Shown one piece after another: positions 31,901-45,419 of a DNA stretch of 64,000 bases. Below the pieces are notes generated by a model. It saw nothing but the letters and a program-made list of their open reading frames with translations. It did not search any database and was not told the origin of the DNA. Every line of letters begins with the position of its first letter. Position 1 is the stretch's first letter. Source of the stretch: Alopecurus myosuroides (lineage: Eukaryota > Streptophyta > Magnoliopsida > Poales > Poaceae); contig CM054060.1 in the NCBI GenBank assembly GCA_028641055.1, positions 160,396,322 through 160,460,321 of the forward strand, written 5' to 3'. The translations under genes were made by a program, and so were the position numbers.

Positions 31901-34900
31901 TGTGGTGACCCAACACACCACTGCATGTGTAGTGCGCAAGTCGATGACATAATACTCACATAAGGACTTATCCGTGAATATTACATCCCTCAGAGTAGTA
32001 CAACAGAAACATAGCAGGACTAGGCAAAGCTATAGAATAATACAAACTTTATTACAAAATCTTGAGAATCTCATTGATGAATCAAGAAGATCTCATACAA
32101 ATGAAACATCAGAAGAAGCAATTCGAAGGTCCAAGGTGGAGAAGAACTCTAGCTCGAACTAATCTACTACGGCTGATGCCAGCCCTAATCTATGGCTTAT
32201 AACATCTAACTCCAAGAATGGACTCCACCTACACCTTGATAGCTTCTCCTCCATCAGCGTTGTTGATGACGATGCTTCACGATGACTACTTCCATCAGGC
32301 TTCAACTCTAAGGAGGGGGTCAAACGGGAACGAATGAGTAACGAGCGTTACTCAGCAAGTTCATGATATATAGGGGATAGTTTGATGCACTAACTAAAGC
32401 TTTAGACTCAAAAGAATCATAAGCTAATGCAAGGTTTTGTAAATCTTTCTTCAAGAGGTTGCTTATAATTCTGAAGACTATGCCCGCCAGATCTTCACAG
32501 GACTAGAACTTCATGGAATTGCCTTTCCTGCGGCGTTCGCATCTCCTTCTCGGAACAAGGGGTAACATGCCACATCCTTTTACACTCTGCAGAGGTGCGG
32601 TACTTTACCCATGGACGACCAAGACCATGTTGCACAACCAGGTGTACATTCATGTCCACTCCCACTCAGGTGTGGGGCCCGATTGTTGGTCCAAGCCAAA
32701 CTGTGCTTCTCCGCACAACGCATGCCCACCCATTTCCGCCAGCAGGTTGAACGTCTGATTCCACCCCTCACGATGGAGATCTACGTGCCCCTAGCAGACA
32801 CTCATAGACCCTAGAGTCTGTGGGACGTAAGGGATCCCACCCATGTGCATGTAGTCCCGCAGAACCTACAGCGTACGTCTCTGGCAGCCCGTTGACATGC
32901 GAACGAGAAAAGATCACAGCTGACTTACTCCCCCCATAGAAGACCCATGGTTAACGCGAACTTACGGCACAAGAATCCTGACGGCAATTGTGATTAATCC
33001 TAGGTAATACTTTCCTATGCAGATGGAACCTTCCTTTGACCTATTCATCTTACCATGGTTCCATCCGCCCACCAAACAGAACACTACCACTCGGGTAGTC
33101 ATTCAATTAGTCATATTATTATAAAAATAGGACCATGCATTATTTTGAGACTAGGTGGTAATACGATAGAGTTTTTGCAATTAGTTTGTTATGAAGTACT
33201 GCAAAGGATATGAGCAAGTGATGAACTTGCCTGAGATTGAAATAACAATAGTAATCCAGGTCTTCGGGGTTTGAGGGTCTCGTAGAGAATCCCGACATCT
33301 GAAAGATAGCAAAGTAGTCCTGGTAAGGACTACAGAAAACAATGGCAAGATGATACATGCATAGTAATGAGATGCAACGTGAATTACCCTGGAAAATATC
33401 CCAGCTTACAAGTGTAAGCCACGTTTGATACGATATCTCAATCACACATGTTTTAGGTGAATTGTTTCATCACTTGAGGTGATGTGGTTATTACTTCTTT
33501 TAGAGTTACATGTGTTTCACTTTTACTTGGCAAACAGTTGTTATCATATTTAAATAGAGGTTTTTATTACTTGGTTAGATAACAGGACAATAACACATGA
33601 AAAAATAACTATTGAAAAGATAACAGACACAATTTATTTTATGTTCAATAGTATAGAGCTAATGACATCAAGTTTATTTGAAAATGAGGAATTAATACAA
33701 CTAACTCTATAATCACCATACTTGCTAATAACTTGTGATGGTAGGTTTATTAGGTGTGAAAACATGAGGGTTTTATTAGTAAAGAAAATAATGTTGTGGT
33801 AGTTGTTTCTGGTTATAAGGAATATTATAGAATTCAATTATACCTTTGGAAACAAGTAAATGAGTTGAACAAAATGTTTTATGATTGACATATTTGAATT
33901 GGAAATGCTCTGCTCTTTAATTTGATAAATCATTTTCTGTTTTTTGAAAATATTTGAATAAGTTATAAATTTATTAATTTAAAAAAATTAAATGATTAGG
34001 CAAAACATTGCATACATAAAAACTCGGTCAAATGATTTTAAAAACATCATAGATGAGTTGCATTTGTCATTTGGAGCATTTTGGTATATAACTTGTATTT
34101 TTCTGATTCTATGAATTATTTCTTATTTTCTCAATTTTAAATGATTTAATTTAATTAAAGAAAATATAAATTTTAAACTTTATCAAATATTTTTTAAAAG
34201 TTGATAATCATTTAGTTTATATTTTTCTAATCAATTTGGTATATTAGTTATATTGTTCTGATTATTAGAATTAAAGTTACTAGTTCATTAATTTTATTTG
34301 ATTTTCTGCCAATTTTAAAATGACAGGTGGGTCCCACCTGTCATATTTAGTTTTTAATAAAAAATGACTAATGACGTCACTGTGATGTCATGATGACATC
34401 ACAGGAACTCGAATTCTCACAGATGAATTCAATTCGGGCGTTTGAGTGCAAATTGGTGTGTGTGATGTGTTCCATTGGCTAGAGGAGTTCATTGCGAACT
34501 GAGGGGTGGCTGCGGCTTGACCATATGGTCGCCGGAGCATCAACGGCGGCGAGCTCATGCGGCGGTGGTGGCGGTGCTTCGGTGATAGCGAGCCAGAGTG
34601 CACGATAAAGCGAACCGAGGAAACGAGTGTGCTCTCCGGAACACCGGGAGCTCGAGGGAGAGGTCGATGAAGCAAATGGAGCCTGGAATCAACGGGAATC
34701 GGCCACGATCGCCGGCGGCAGAGAGAAAGGGGATGGCCGAATTCTCCGGCCTCCCGCCATCCCGTCTTGAGAGGTTCATCAAGGAGGTAGAGGGGATCAT
34801 GGCGCACCTAATGGTGGCCTCAGCTCGTCCCGGGGTGGACGGAATCGACGGCGACGGCGGAGGTCCGTACGGCTAGGGTTAGCGTTTTCTTTGGGTTCAG

Positions 34901-37831
34901 AGGGAGAGACAGAGAGTGAGCGAGGGAGAGAGAAGAAGAGGACCACGGCGTCGGGGTCGTGTATTTATCCTTCCCCGGAAGCGGTCGGAGAGGAGGCGGC
35001 ACGGCGACGTCGGAGGCGGTCGCACGCCTCTGGCCTTCTGGTCAGAGGTTGAAGAAAGAATGTTTTTAAACATTTCCAAGAAAACCCCCTAGAAGTTTCA
35101 ATTATTTACTACTAGGTCCTTCTGTTACTAAAAACTGAAAAGGAAAGCTTGTTTTCTGGGCTTTTTTGTGAACTTAAAAATTATTAAAAGTCATATTTGA
35201 ATTCCTTATCAAATTTCACATCTCACAATGTTTTTTTTGGTGAATTTGAAAAATATTAGTATTTTTTTATTTAGGGTGCTAGATTAAGTGGTTTTTGCTA
35301 TTTTCTCTCTATTTAAATTCCATATGGATTAGAAATTACATAGTGTATACTATGACATGAAAATAACCCCACTAATATGTTATTGAAATAATGAGTTGTT
35401 TTCTAATGGATAGGTTTTAGGTATAATACTTTTTGGTAATACTTTGTCAGCTTTAGTAGTGTTTTATTTTTTAGGCATAGTAATATAATCACCCAATAGG
35501 GAATTTTATTCCAAGTCATACCCAATGATTTTAATTAGTGAAGGGGCTTGTTTTATTTTATTATACCATGTCATCTTTTATAATTGAAACCCCTAGCAAT
35601 CTTTGGTTGACATTTTACTTGGATGTGTGTAAGAATGGTTGCTGTTTTAGTACTTGATCAAGTGGAAAACATGTATGATTTTGGGATATTATATTCTTGT
35701 TTTCCACATAGGTTCCAATATGGATATTATCCCATATCTGTTTTAGAACATGTAATCATTTACATGTGGGTGTATGGTTGAATTCTTGTTGTTTTCCATT
35801 TGTGTTATGGATGAAAAAGATCTGGAAAACAAGGGAATTAATTTGTTTCCCCCCACCTCATCTTATCACCAGACATATGGATGCAAGGGCTTGTTATTAT
35901 TTTCTCTCTTGCCAATTGTTTCCATTAAAGTGATTTTTATGTGTTCCTCATCAATGATGAGTCTTGAAAAGGCATTGGGTTATAGTTTCACTAATATCAC
36001 TTAATATTTCAGTGGAGAATTTCTTATGCTATGCTTCCTTGCTAAACTAGTGTTTCTCCTTGTTGACTTATGTTGCTTGATGTTCTTGTGACAGATTGTC
36101 ACTAGTCTTCTGTTATCACCCTTGTCCATTGCAGGTAGGTTCATCTCTTGGTTTCCAAACTCAACTGTCTCACCCTTGTGATGAAAACATCCAAATACTC
36201 CAAGCAAAGATTTTACTTAGATGATTATAAAAGAATATAAGTTTGTTTTATGACATCAAGTTGCACATATGCATATAAGAAGAATTTGTAAACAAGGTAG
36301 CTAGTCTTGCCTCCAAATTACTACTCATATACAATATGCTGAGAGGTACTAGGTTATTCAACCTTCTGTTTGTTTGTATATGACACTCAATTGTTTGAGT
36401 GTACAAAAGTGATCTATTAACAAGGTGTACAAGCTTGTTACCAAACTACTTCTATATAACGCTAACATTGGAGTATCACACTGTTTCAAGAGTTTTAATA
36501 AGATCAGATCAATATATAAGAGTTTCCAAGTACTCTTATAGTAGATTGGAATAACACTTCTAGAACACTCTAAATAACCTTCTTGAAGATATCCATGTGG
36601 TAGTTCCTCCTTTCTTGTGCGTGCTTCTCTTGCAGAATGATTCAGAGAAGATTAGAAAACAAGATACAATGGTCTAGCCAAAATAACAAGATTTGGATTA
36701 AGAGTTAGTTCATGCTTTTATTATACTTCTATATACTTCTTATTTTATTTCCCAGAAGATATGTAATTATATAATATAGGATTTGCTTACTTAGTTATCA
36801 ATTCAATTCCTCTAATAGAGGTTATAACTTGTTGTTATTCTGTACTTGTATCCAGAGATACTTGATTTGTTGAATATTAATATGGATGGAAATATAGTGT
36901 TTGTGGAAGGATGACTTAAGATAGTAAGTTGATCAAATGGTTCATTGATATGTTGAGGTTTCATATGCTCACTTACATAAGATGATTGAAACAATGAGCA
37001 TGAGAAAGTTATTGGGTTTAATGACTTATGTCATAGTTGTTATTTGGTTTCTATGGTGTCATGATTTTACTTTTTATATTCTTCTCTTATTAATTTTGTC
37101 ATTCATAATGCAGATATGGAGATTTGGGAATATCATATGTAATGATCAAGGTTTATCAATAGTTGAAGAAGATTTGATTCTTTTCTTAGGTACTTCCTTT
37201 ATAGTTGATGAGATATGTACATAATTGATAAATATGTTGATACAACTAACATATCATTTCTCACTTGTGGGTTTTAAGTTATGCCTTGTTTGTATCCCTT
37301 ATGTTCTATTGAACCATTTTATTTACATGTGAAGGTTAACTTAGTATTTAATAAATAATTTGGAAAGATGTGGTGTGAATGGTTGATAACTTTAAAGAGT
37401 TATTGTTTGAGAGGACATAACACCTCTGTTGATGAGATGGTTCAACTGTGTATTACTCATTGGTGGAAGTATGATCATCAATTGTCTGATTTGGGTACTC
37501 ACCCCTCTTTGAGTTCAAAATACCTAGTGAATTATCCCAAGTCACTTAAAGACTTGTGATTAAGGTTGTTGAGGGTTTGTGTTGGTCACAACCAATTATG
37601 GTTTGTGTAATCAGATGATTTGATTTCTTAAGATACCTGTTATAAAGATCATTCCAAATGTACTCTTGACTAGATGAACTAGACCTATTTCATCATGTCA
37701 AGTGAAACTTTGGTCACTTTGATTCATTTTAAACTTTTGCGCCAAAATTTCCCGTACGTTTAGATGCATGCTTTGCAAATGCACATATTAAATTTAGATC
37801 CTTATAACTTCCCAAACGTTGGGATGTTACA
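31901..37831 (-). repeat. 5' LTR of the LARD-like element, 5931 bp
   Basis: The complete LTR. The + strand reads from TGTGGTGACCC (31901) to GGGATGTTACA (37831). From 32600 onward it matches 1-5222. No protein-coding gene: ORFs are short and unlike known families. A GC-rich block at 34480-35045 holds a GA-rich run and, on the - strand, a TATA-like ATAAATA near 34962, followed by about 3 kb to the primer site. That would mean an unusually long R-U5 if the box is used. Confidence 0.9.
34320..34344. repeat. 25-bp perfect palindrome in LARD LTR, copy 2
   Basis: Identical to 1716-1740. Confidence 0.85.
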
Positions 37832-40800
37832 ATAAGTGACTTGGGATAATTCACTAGGTATCTAGAACTCAAAGAGGGGTGAGAATCCAAATCTCATAAC
37901 TGATGATAATACTTTCACAATTGAGTAATGCATAGTTGAACCATCTCATCAACAGAGATGTGATCTTCTATAAAACAACAAATCTCTAAGTTATCAATTC
38001 ATTTCCACAACATCTCTATAAATCATCTCATAACTATCAGGTGAACCATCACAAGTAAATAACAAAGTTTCAATAGAACACAAGTGATACAAACAAGTGT
38101 TACCTCTAAACCCACAAGTGGGAAAGGACATAATAATTGTATTAACATATTTATCAAATATGTACATATCTCATCAACCATAAAATAAGTACCTAAAAGA
38201 AGAATCAAATCTTTTTCAACTACTGTTAAACCACATGACTTTTCCAAATCTCTATGTCTACATTATGCCTGAAAAAGATTACAAGGGGATAATATAAAGT
38301 AAAATCATGACACCAGAGAAAACAAATAACAATTATGACATAAGTCATTAAAATCCAATAAACTTCACATGCTCATTGTCTCATTCATCTTATACAAGTG
38401 AGTATCTGAAATCTTAACACATCAATGAACCATTTGATCAACTTACTATTAAGCCATCATTCCATAAGCATTTCACATTTCTATACACATCAAAATTCAA
38501 CAACTAAGGTATCTCTGGATACAACTAAGGAATGACAACAAGTTATAACCTCTGTTAGAGGAAGTAAATTGGAAACTAAGTAAAACCAATCATGTATGAA
38601 ATAAGCATCTATCTTTTGGGAAATAAAATAAGAAGTATATGGAAGGATAATAAAAGCATGAACTAACTCTTAATCTAGATCTAGTTATGTTGTCAAGACC
38701 ATTCTATCTTGTTTCCCAATCTTCATTAAGTCATTCTGCAAGAGAAGTAACCCACAAGAAAGGAGGAACTACCACAAGAAGATCTTCAGGAAGATTCTCT
38801 AGAATGTTCTAGAAGTGCTATTCCAATATATCATAAGAGTACTTGGAAACTCTTATATCTTGATATGATCTTATTAACTCTCTTGAAATAGTGTGATATT
38901 CCAATGTTAGTGTTATATAGAAGTGGTTTGGTAACAAGACTAGCCACCTTGTTAACAAATCACTTTTGTATACTCAAACAGTTGAGTGTCATACACAAAC
39001 AAACATAAGATCATATAACCCAGTACATCTCAGCCAATTGTATATGATTAGTAATTTGGAGGCAAGTTTGGCCACTTGTTAACAAATTCTTCTTATATGC
39101 ATATGGCAACTGGATGTCATAAAATAAACTCACATTCTTTTACAACCATCTAAGTACAATCCTTGCTTGGAGTAATTGGATGTTTCCACCACAATGGTGA
39201 GACAGCTGAGGTTGGAAACCAAGAGAGGAACCTACGTACAATGGACAAAGGTGATAACAGAAGACTAGTGGCAACTAGAGAGAAGAACATCAAGTAACAG
39301 AAGACCAAAAGAAGCAACACTGCCTCAGCAAGGGATCATAAGAAATTATCCAGTGAATCATTAGGATATAATATAGAACCAATAACCTTTGTCAAGCTCA
39401 TCAGAGATGATGAACTCATAATAATATCTTTAATGGAAACAGTTATCAAGTATGAAATAATAACCATCCATTTCATCCACATGTCTTGATATGTGGAGGT
39501 TAATGGTAACATGCTTAATACCTTGTTTTCCATATCATTTTCATATGTAAGACTAACAGATGATAACAAAAACTCATCTATATATAAACAAGTAAATGAT
39601 TACATGTTCTAAAACAACATTAGATAATATCCACATTTGGAAACTGGTGAAAAACAAACAAATAGGTTCCAAAGATACACATGTTTTCCACATAATCAGG
39701 TACTAAAAATAACAAACATTGATTACACACACCCAAGTAAAATGTCAACCAAAATTATTAAGAGTTTCATTTGTGAGAATAACAAAGTCGCATAGAAGAA
39801 AAAACAAGTTCCTTCACCTATTAAAATCATTTGGTTTGAAAAGAAATAAAATACCATATTAAATGATTTTCATAACAGTGCATAGAACCAGTACCAAGTA
39901 GTTTTACTAAATTACTTTCTATAAGGAATTATACTTAAAATTGTCCAATTAAGTTATGTCACCTTGTTAAACCACATGTTCATTGTGTGCTCATGAAAAT
40001 CATGCTTAAAATAATTGTAAAGCCATTTAATCAATTAAATGATGAGAAATAACAAAAATCAATTAATCTAGCACCCTAAATAAAAAATACAAATATTTCT
40101 CAAATTCACCAAAACAAAACATGGTGAGGTTGCAAATTTGATGAGCTTTCCAGATATAATTTTTAATAATTTTTTTGTTTACAAAACAGCCCAATGAACA
40201 ATGTTTCTTCTTAGTTTTTAATACAGAAGGACTAAGATGCAATTTCCTGAAAGTTTAGGGGGTTATCAAAAATCTCCATTTATATTCCCTTTCTTCTTCC
40301 TCTACCAAAAGGCAGAGGAGAACGATGCCGTGGCGCTTTCGCCACTGCCACCTCCTCGCGGCCGCTCTTCTGCGTGGATAAGAGCTGAAGGAGGTCGTGC
40401 TCCACTCTCTCACTCTCCCTCTCTCGCCTCGCCGCCTCTCTCTCTCTGTACCAAACCCAACCCTAACCTAGCCGCTCACTGCCGCCGCTCGTCGCCGATG
40501 TTGTGGTCGCTCCCGCGCCTCCCTGAGACTACCTATGAGTTCTCCGTCGTCCTCTCTCTCAACTCGAGCAGGCACATGGGCCGGGATGGACGGGAGCACT
40601 GAAATCGAGATGTCTTCCTCAACTACAGCCGCCGGCCGGATTTCGACGCCGCCGTCGATAGCGAGCTCACCGTGCCTCACCGAACACACCACCGTGCTCA
40701 GGGTGAGCTTGTGCATCTTGGGGTGCTTTCCGTTTGATCGATTGCAGCCATTTCCGTGGTCGTCGTTGGTCACCGTCGTCCGCCGCCGCGTGCTGTGCTC

Positions 40801-43484
40801 GCCGGAGCATCTCCGGTGGGCAATAACTAGCGGCGCTGGTACCATTCGGTTCCCCTAGTTCCCCTCTAGGTCTCGGTATCAAAAATTTGCACCAACTCGA
40901 GCTTAATCCACGGATTGCAACCGAGTAGGAGAAATACTCTCCTCTGATGATGTCACCTTGACGTCATGCTGACGTCAGGAGATATTTCCTTTTTCTTTTT
41001 GTTTTATTAAATCGAATATGACAGGTGGGTCCCACCTGTCAATTCAAATAATAACAGAAAATAATTAAACTTAATAATTCAATAAACCTAATTCTACAAC
41101 TCAGAAAAATATAATTAATATACCAAAATAATCAGAAAAATATAATCTAAATGTTTATGAACTTTTCAAAAATGTTTAAAATAAAAAATTAAATATTTTT
41201 AAAATTAAATTAAATCATTTTTTTTCATAAAATCAGAAAAATACAAGTTATATGCCAAATTGCTCAAAATTACAAATGCAATTCATCTATGGTGTTTTAA
41301 AGGTCATTTGACCAAGCAATATTTTGCCTAGTCATTTAATTCATTTAAAATTAATAAATTAATAACTTATTCAGATATTTTCAGAAAGCATAAAATGTTA
41401 TACCAAATTAAAGAGAAAAGCATTTCCAATTCAAATATGTAAAATATAAAACAATTTGTTCAATTTATAAAATTGTTTCTAAAGGTATAATGGAATTCTA
41501 TAATATTCCATTATAACCATAAACAACTACCACAAACATTATTTTCCTTATTAAGAAAACCCTCATGTTTTTACACCTACTAAACCTATCATCACAAGTC
41601 ATTAGAAAGTATTGTGATGATAGAGTTAGCTGTACTAGTTCAACATTTTCAACTGAACTCGTTACTATTATCTCTACACTCTTGGAACATAAAATCAAAC
41701 ATGTTTGTTATCTTTTCAATAATTGTTTTTCATGTGCTATTGTTTTGTTACCTAATCAAGTAATCAACACTTCTAGCTAAACATGATAACCGTTGTTTGT
41801 TAAATAAAAGTGAAACACATAGAAGTCTAAAAGAAGTAATAACAACTTCACCACAAGTAATGAAACAACTCACCTAAAACCTATGTGATTAAGTTATCAT
41901 ATCAAACGTAGCTTACACTTGTAAGCCGGGGTATTTTCCAGGATAATTCACGATGCATCGCATTACTATGCATTACAACATCTTGCCAATGTTTTCAGTA
42001 GTCCTTACCGGGACTACTTTGCTATCTTTCAGTTGTCGGGATTTTCTACGCGACCCTCGAACCCGAAGACGTTGATTATTATGGTTATTTCAATCTCAAG
42101 CAGGTTCATCACTTGCTTATATCCTTTGCAGTATTTCATAACGAACTATTTGCAAAAACCCTATCGTATTACCACCTATTCTCAAAAAATGCATGCTCCT
42201 ATTTTTATAATAGTATGACTAATTGAATGACTACCCGAGTGGTAGTGTTCTATTTGGTGGGCGGATGGAGCCATGGTGAGATGAATAGGTCAAAGGAAGG
42301 TTCCATCTTCATGGGAAAGTATTACCTAGGATTTAACAATAACTGTCGTCAGGATTCTTGCGCCGTAGATACCGCGTTAACCATGGGTCTTCTATGGGGG
42401 AGTAAGTCATCTGCGATCTTCTCTCGTTCACATGTCAACGGGCTGCCAGAGACGTACCCTGTAGGTCTTGCGAGACTACATGCACATGGGTGGGATCCCT
42501 TAATTCCCACAGACTCTGGGGTCTATGATGGTCTGCCGGGGGCTCCTAGATATCCATCGTGAGGGGTGGAATCAAGGGTTCAACCTGCTAGCAGAAATGA
42601 GTGGGCATGCGTTGTGCGGAGAAGCATGGTTTGACTTGGACCAACAACCGGGCCCCACACCTGAGTGGGAGTGGACAGGATCTCGAGCCTGGTTGTGCAA
42701 CATGGTCTTGGTCGCCCATGGGTAAAGTAACTCACCTCTGCAGAGTGTAGAAGGATGTGACATGTTACCCCATGTTCCGGGAAGGAGATGCGAACGCCTC
42801 AGGAAAGGCAACTCCATGAAGTTCTAGTCCTGTGAAGATCTGGCGGGCATAGTTTTCAGAATTAAAAACAACCTCTTGAAGAAAGTTTTACAAAACCTTG
42901 CATTAGCTTCTGACCCTTTCGAGTCTAAAGCTGTAGTTAGTGCATCAAACTACCCACTGTATATCATGAACTTGTTGAGTAATGCTCGTTACTCATTCGT
43001 TCCCGTTTGACCCCCCCTGCTTAGAGTTGAAGCCCTATGGAAGTCGTCATCGTGAAGCCATCGCTACCTCATGAAGCTAGGCGGGGTGATCTAGTACTTA
43101 GTTGGTAAAGCATCATCATCAACAATGCTGGTGGAGGAGAATCTATCAAGTAGACGGTGGAGTCCACTCTTGGACTTAGCTGTATCAAGCCATAGATTAG
43201 GGCTGACATCAGCCGTAGTGGATTTAGTTCTGAGCTAGAGTTCTTCTCCAGCTTGGATCTTCGAATTGCTTCTTCTGATGTTTCATTTGTATGAGATCTT
43301 CTTTGATTCCTCAAAGAGATTCTCAGGCGTTTGTAATGAAGTTTGTATCCTATAGTTTTGCCTGGACCCGCTATGTTTCTGTTGTACCACTCTGAGAGAT
43401 GTAATATTCACGGATAAGTCCTTCTGTGAGTATTATGTCACCGACTTGCGCACTACACATGCAGTGATGTGCTGGGTCACCACA
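37832..43484 (+). mobile_element. Old LTR of a LARD-like element, opposite orientation
   Basis: It aligns in reverse complement with 31901-37550 but is clearly more diverged, with many indels. It ends at 43484 in GGGTCACCACA, the LTR 3' end, and no primer site follows, so it is a 3' LTR or a solo LTR. The first ~280 bp of the LTR are missing at 37832 because the younger LARD is inserted there; they should lie beyond its left end outside the window. It shows no gene. GC-rich promoter-like DNA lies at 40320-40870. Confidence 0.85.
41018..41041. repeat. Palindrome in the old LARD LTR, copy 3
   Basis: The same ATGACAGGTGGG arm, central T and CCCACCTGTCA arm, losing only the last base of the 25-bp palindrome. 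Confidence 0.8.
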
Positions 43485-44692
43485 CTAAAGGTGTCTCTCT
43501 ATAAAAGATGGCTAACATGCGTGGTGAACAAATTACAGCTGGGCAATTGATAGAGAATGAAACATGCATGAAAAAAATGATTACTATAAGATTCATGCGG
43601 GCATTACAACAAGATACATAGACCGTCATCCAACTGCATCTATGACTAATAATCCACCCTCTGAATATCATCCGACAAACGTTGGGTATAAAGTTACAAG
43701 CAACAGATAATCGCAGTAAGAGAAGTGTGTAATATAAACAATGTAAACAAAGTAAACATCGTTGTTTTCTCCCTAATGGCAACAACACATCCTCCACCCG
43801 TCATGTTTCCGTCACTCTAGCACAGATGCAAAGGAGGCATGAACCCACTATCGAGCATAAATACTCCCTGTTGGAGTTACTAGTGTCTACTTGGCCAAAG
43901 CATCTACTAACAACAGAGATCATGCAAGATCATAAATAACTTACACATGAAGACAACATGATAGATTGATAATCAAGAGACATATCATTCAATAATAATC
44001 GGATCCCAGCGAACACAACATGTAGCATTATAATAAGATGATCTCGATCATGTGAGGCAGCTCACGAGATCTAAACATGAGGCATACAGAGGAGAGAATA
44101 AACATCTAGCTACTGCTATGGACCCGTAGTCCAAGGACGAACTACTCACGCATCACTCCGGAGGCGTACATGGTGGTGTAGAGCGCTTCGATGACGATTT
44201 TCCCTCCGCAGGGTGCCGGGGAGAACTCCAGAACCCTCCCGATCTCGGGTTGACTATGACGGTGACCTTGGGTGTTTTTCATGAAAAAGTGGTATATCTT
44301 TAGGGTTCACGCATCGGGGGAATTATATAGGCGAAAGGGCGATGGCGGTGGGCACCCGAGGGGCCCACACCACCCCCAGACGTGGCCAGGGGCGCGCCGC
44401 CCTATGGTGTGGCCCCCCTGTGGCCCCTCTCCGGGCCTCTTCGGGACTCCGTAGAACCTTCGGGAATTCTAAGACTTCCGGGCCTCGAATTTTCCAATTC
44501 TGAGAATATTTCCAGAACAACTTTTCTGAAACTAAAAACAGCAGAAAACATGAACTGGCTCTATGGCATCTTGTCAATAGGTTAGTCCCGGGAAATCGAT
44601 AAAAATGACATAAAGTGTAAGGAAAACATGTAGCATATGACATAAAAACAACATGGAACATCAGAAATTAAGAGTACGTTTATGACATATCA
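43485..44692 (-). mobile_element. Non-coding retroelement remnant (TGATATGTC-type, abundant in wheat-group genomes)
   Basis: On the - strand it begins TGATATGTCATAAACG at 44692 and contains a GC-rich block (44330-44470) followed by AT-rich DNA. The phrasing resembles an abundant wheat-group repeat that starts TGATACGTC, recognised from memory and not searched. A TGTTGGAG at 43868-43875 may be the other LTR end. No coding frame. Confidence 0.4.
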
Positions 44693-44779
44693 GGGCTATT
44701 CCCGAATAACCCTAAAAAAGGGCTTAAAAAGCAGAAACGTACAATATGGCGTTCGACGTCAAATTATGAGGATGAACGC

Positions 44780-45266
44780 CATATTACTCAAGGAGAGAAA
44801 CAAAAAAATGCGGAAGGGGAAAACCTAACCCGCGCTAGACGTGGGAAAGCAGAACGACGTGTTCGCCTTCCCGTGGACACGGCTCCGAATCGCCTTCCGC
44901 GTTCTGCCACTTCTTCCGCGGAATGAATTCGGCGTCCTCGTAGCGTTGGAGATCCGCCATTGTCACGGAAAAGGGAAGTCAGTACCCAGCGGCACTTTAT
45001 TCCCCGACTCCGTCATCATCCTTGCCGCCGGCGTCCGTCTCCACCGGAGCGGCGTTGTCCGCTAACTTGGCCTTCCCCTTTGCGGCTGCGGAAGCAGAGG
45101 GCGCAGAGACAGAGCCAGATGCGTCGCCGGGCATTGGGTACACCGTGGGTGATACGGGAGGCGAGGGATGAACCTCGCCTGAAGCCGCGGGCGCCGTGGC
45201 CACCATGGAGGAAACATCCTCCACCGTGCTCCTGTCGTCGCCGGAATGGGCATCTCCGGGCTCCAT
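44780..45266 (-). pseudogene. Antisense gene of the second Tat fragment, 5' part
   Basis: Starts at an ATG (45266-45264) 146 bp after a TATA box. It opens with 89 codons of acidic, Ser/Pro/Ala-rich protein (to 44997), then in a shifted frame continues with a GEHVVLLSHV and RGLGFPLPHFF region that lines up with the conserved region of the antisense gene at 9021-9080 (NERVIFADHV, RGLSFPLHPF). So it is the same protein family, here broken by a stop or frameshift near 44997, a stop before RGLGF, and truncation near 44780. Confidence 0.6.
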
Positions 45267-45411
45267 CGTGCTCGAAGGAACGCTAGGGTTTTTCTTTTGG
45301 AAGTTTTGATCGCTGTGTGTTCGCAGTACGAGGGAAAAAGCTCGAGCTCGAAGGAGAGGAAATGGAAGGAAGCAAGTGAGTAAGAAGAGGAAAAGGGGGC
45401 GGTCGTGAGAG

Positions 45412-45419
45412 TTTATATA
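45412..45419 (-). promoter_or_regulatory. TATA box of the second antisense gene
   Basis: The - strand reads TATATAAA, 146 bp upstream of the ATG, the same arrangement as at 8707. Confidence 0.55.

Larger units (their letters stand above)
1..37831 (-). mobile_element. Large LTR, LARD-like non-autonomous retrotransposon (left end outside window)
   Basis: Read on the - strand, the element has a 5' LTR at the right (31901-37831), a tRNA-iMet primer binding site next to it, a non-coding interior, a polypurine tract, and a 3' LTR at the left (1-5222) that continues about 710 bp beyond the window. LTR ends are TGTAACATCCC and GGGTCACCACA. The interior (5223-7003 plus 31850-31900, about 1.8 kb) shows no gag or pol; everything coding between 7004 and 31844 belongs to later insertions. 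LTRs of nearly 6 kb with an empty interior match the known LARD class (Sukkula in barley is the standard example, with somewhat shorter LTRs and a longer interior), so the class is likely but the family name is not fixed. Mobility would need enzymes from another element. Confidence 0.8.

Noticed and set aside
40237..40882. GC-rich ORFs on both strands in the old giant LTR
   Set aside because: They lie in the promoter-like GC-rich block of the LTR, overlap each other on opposite strands and are not conserved as proteins in the other two LTR copies.
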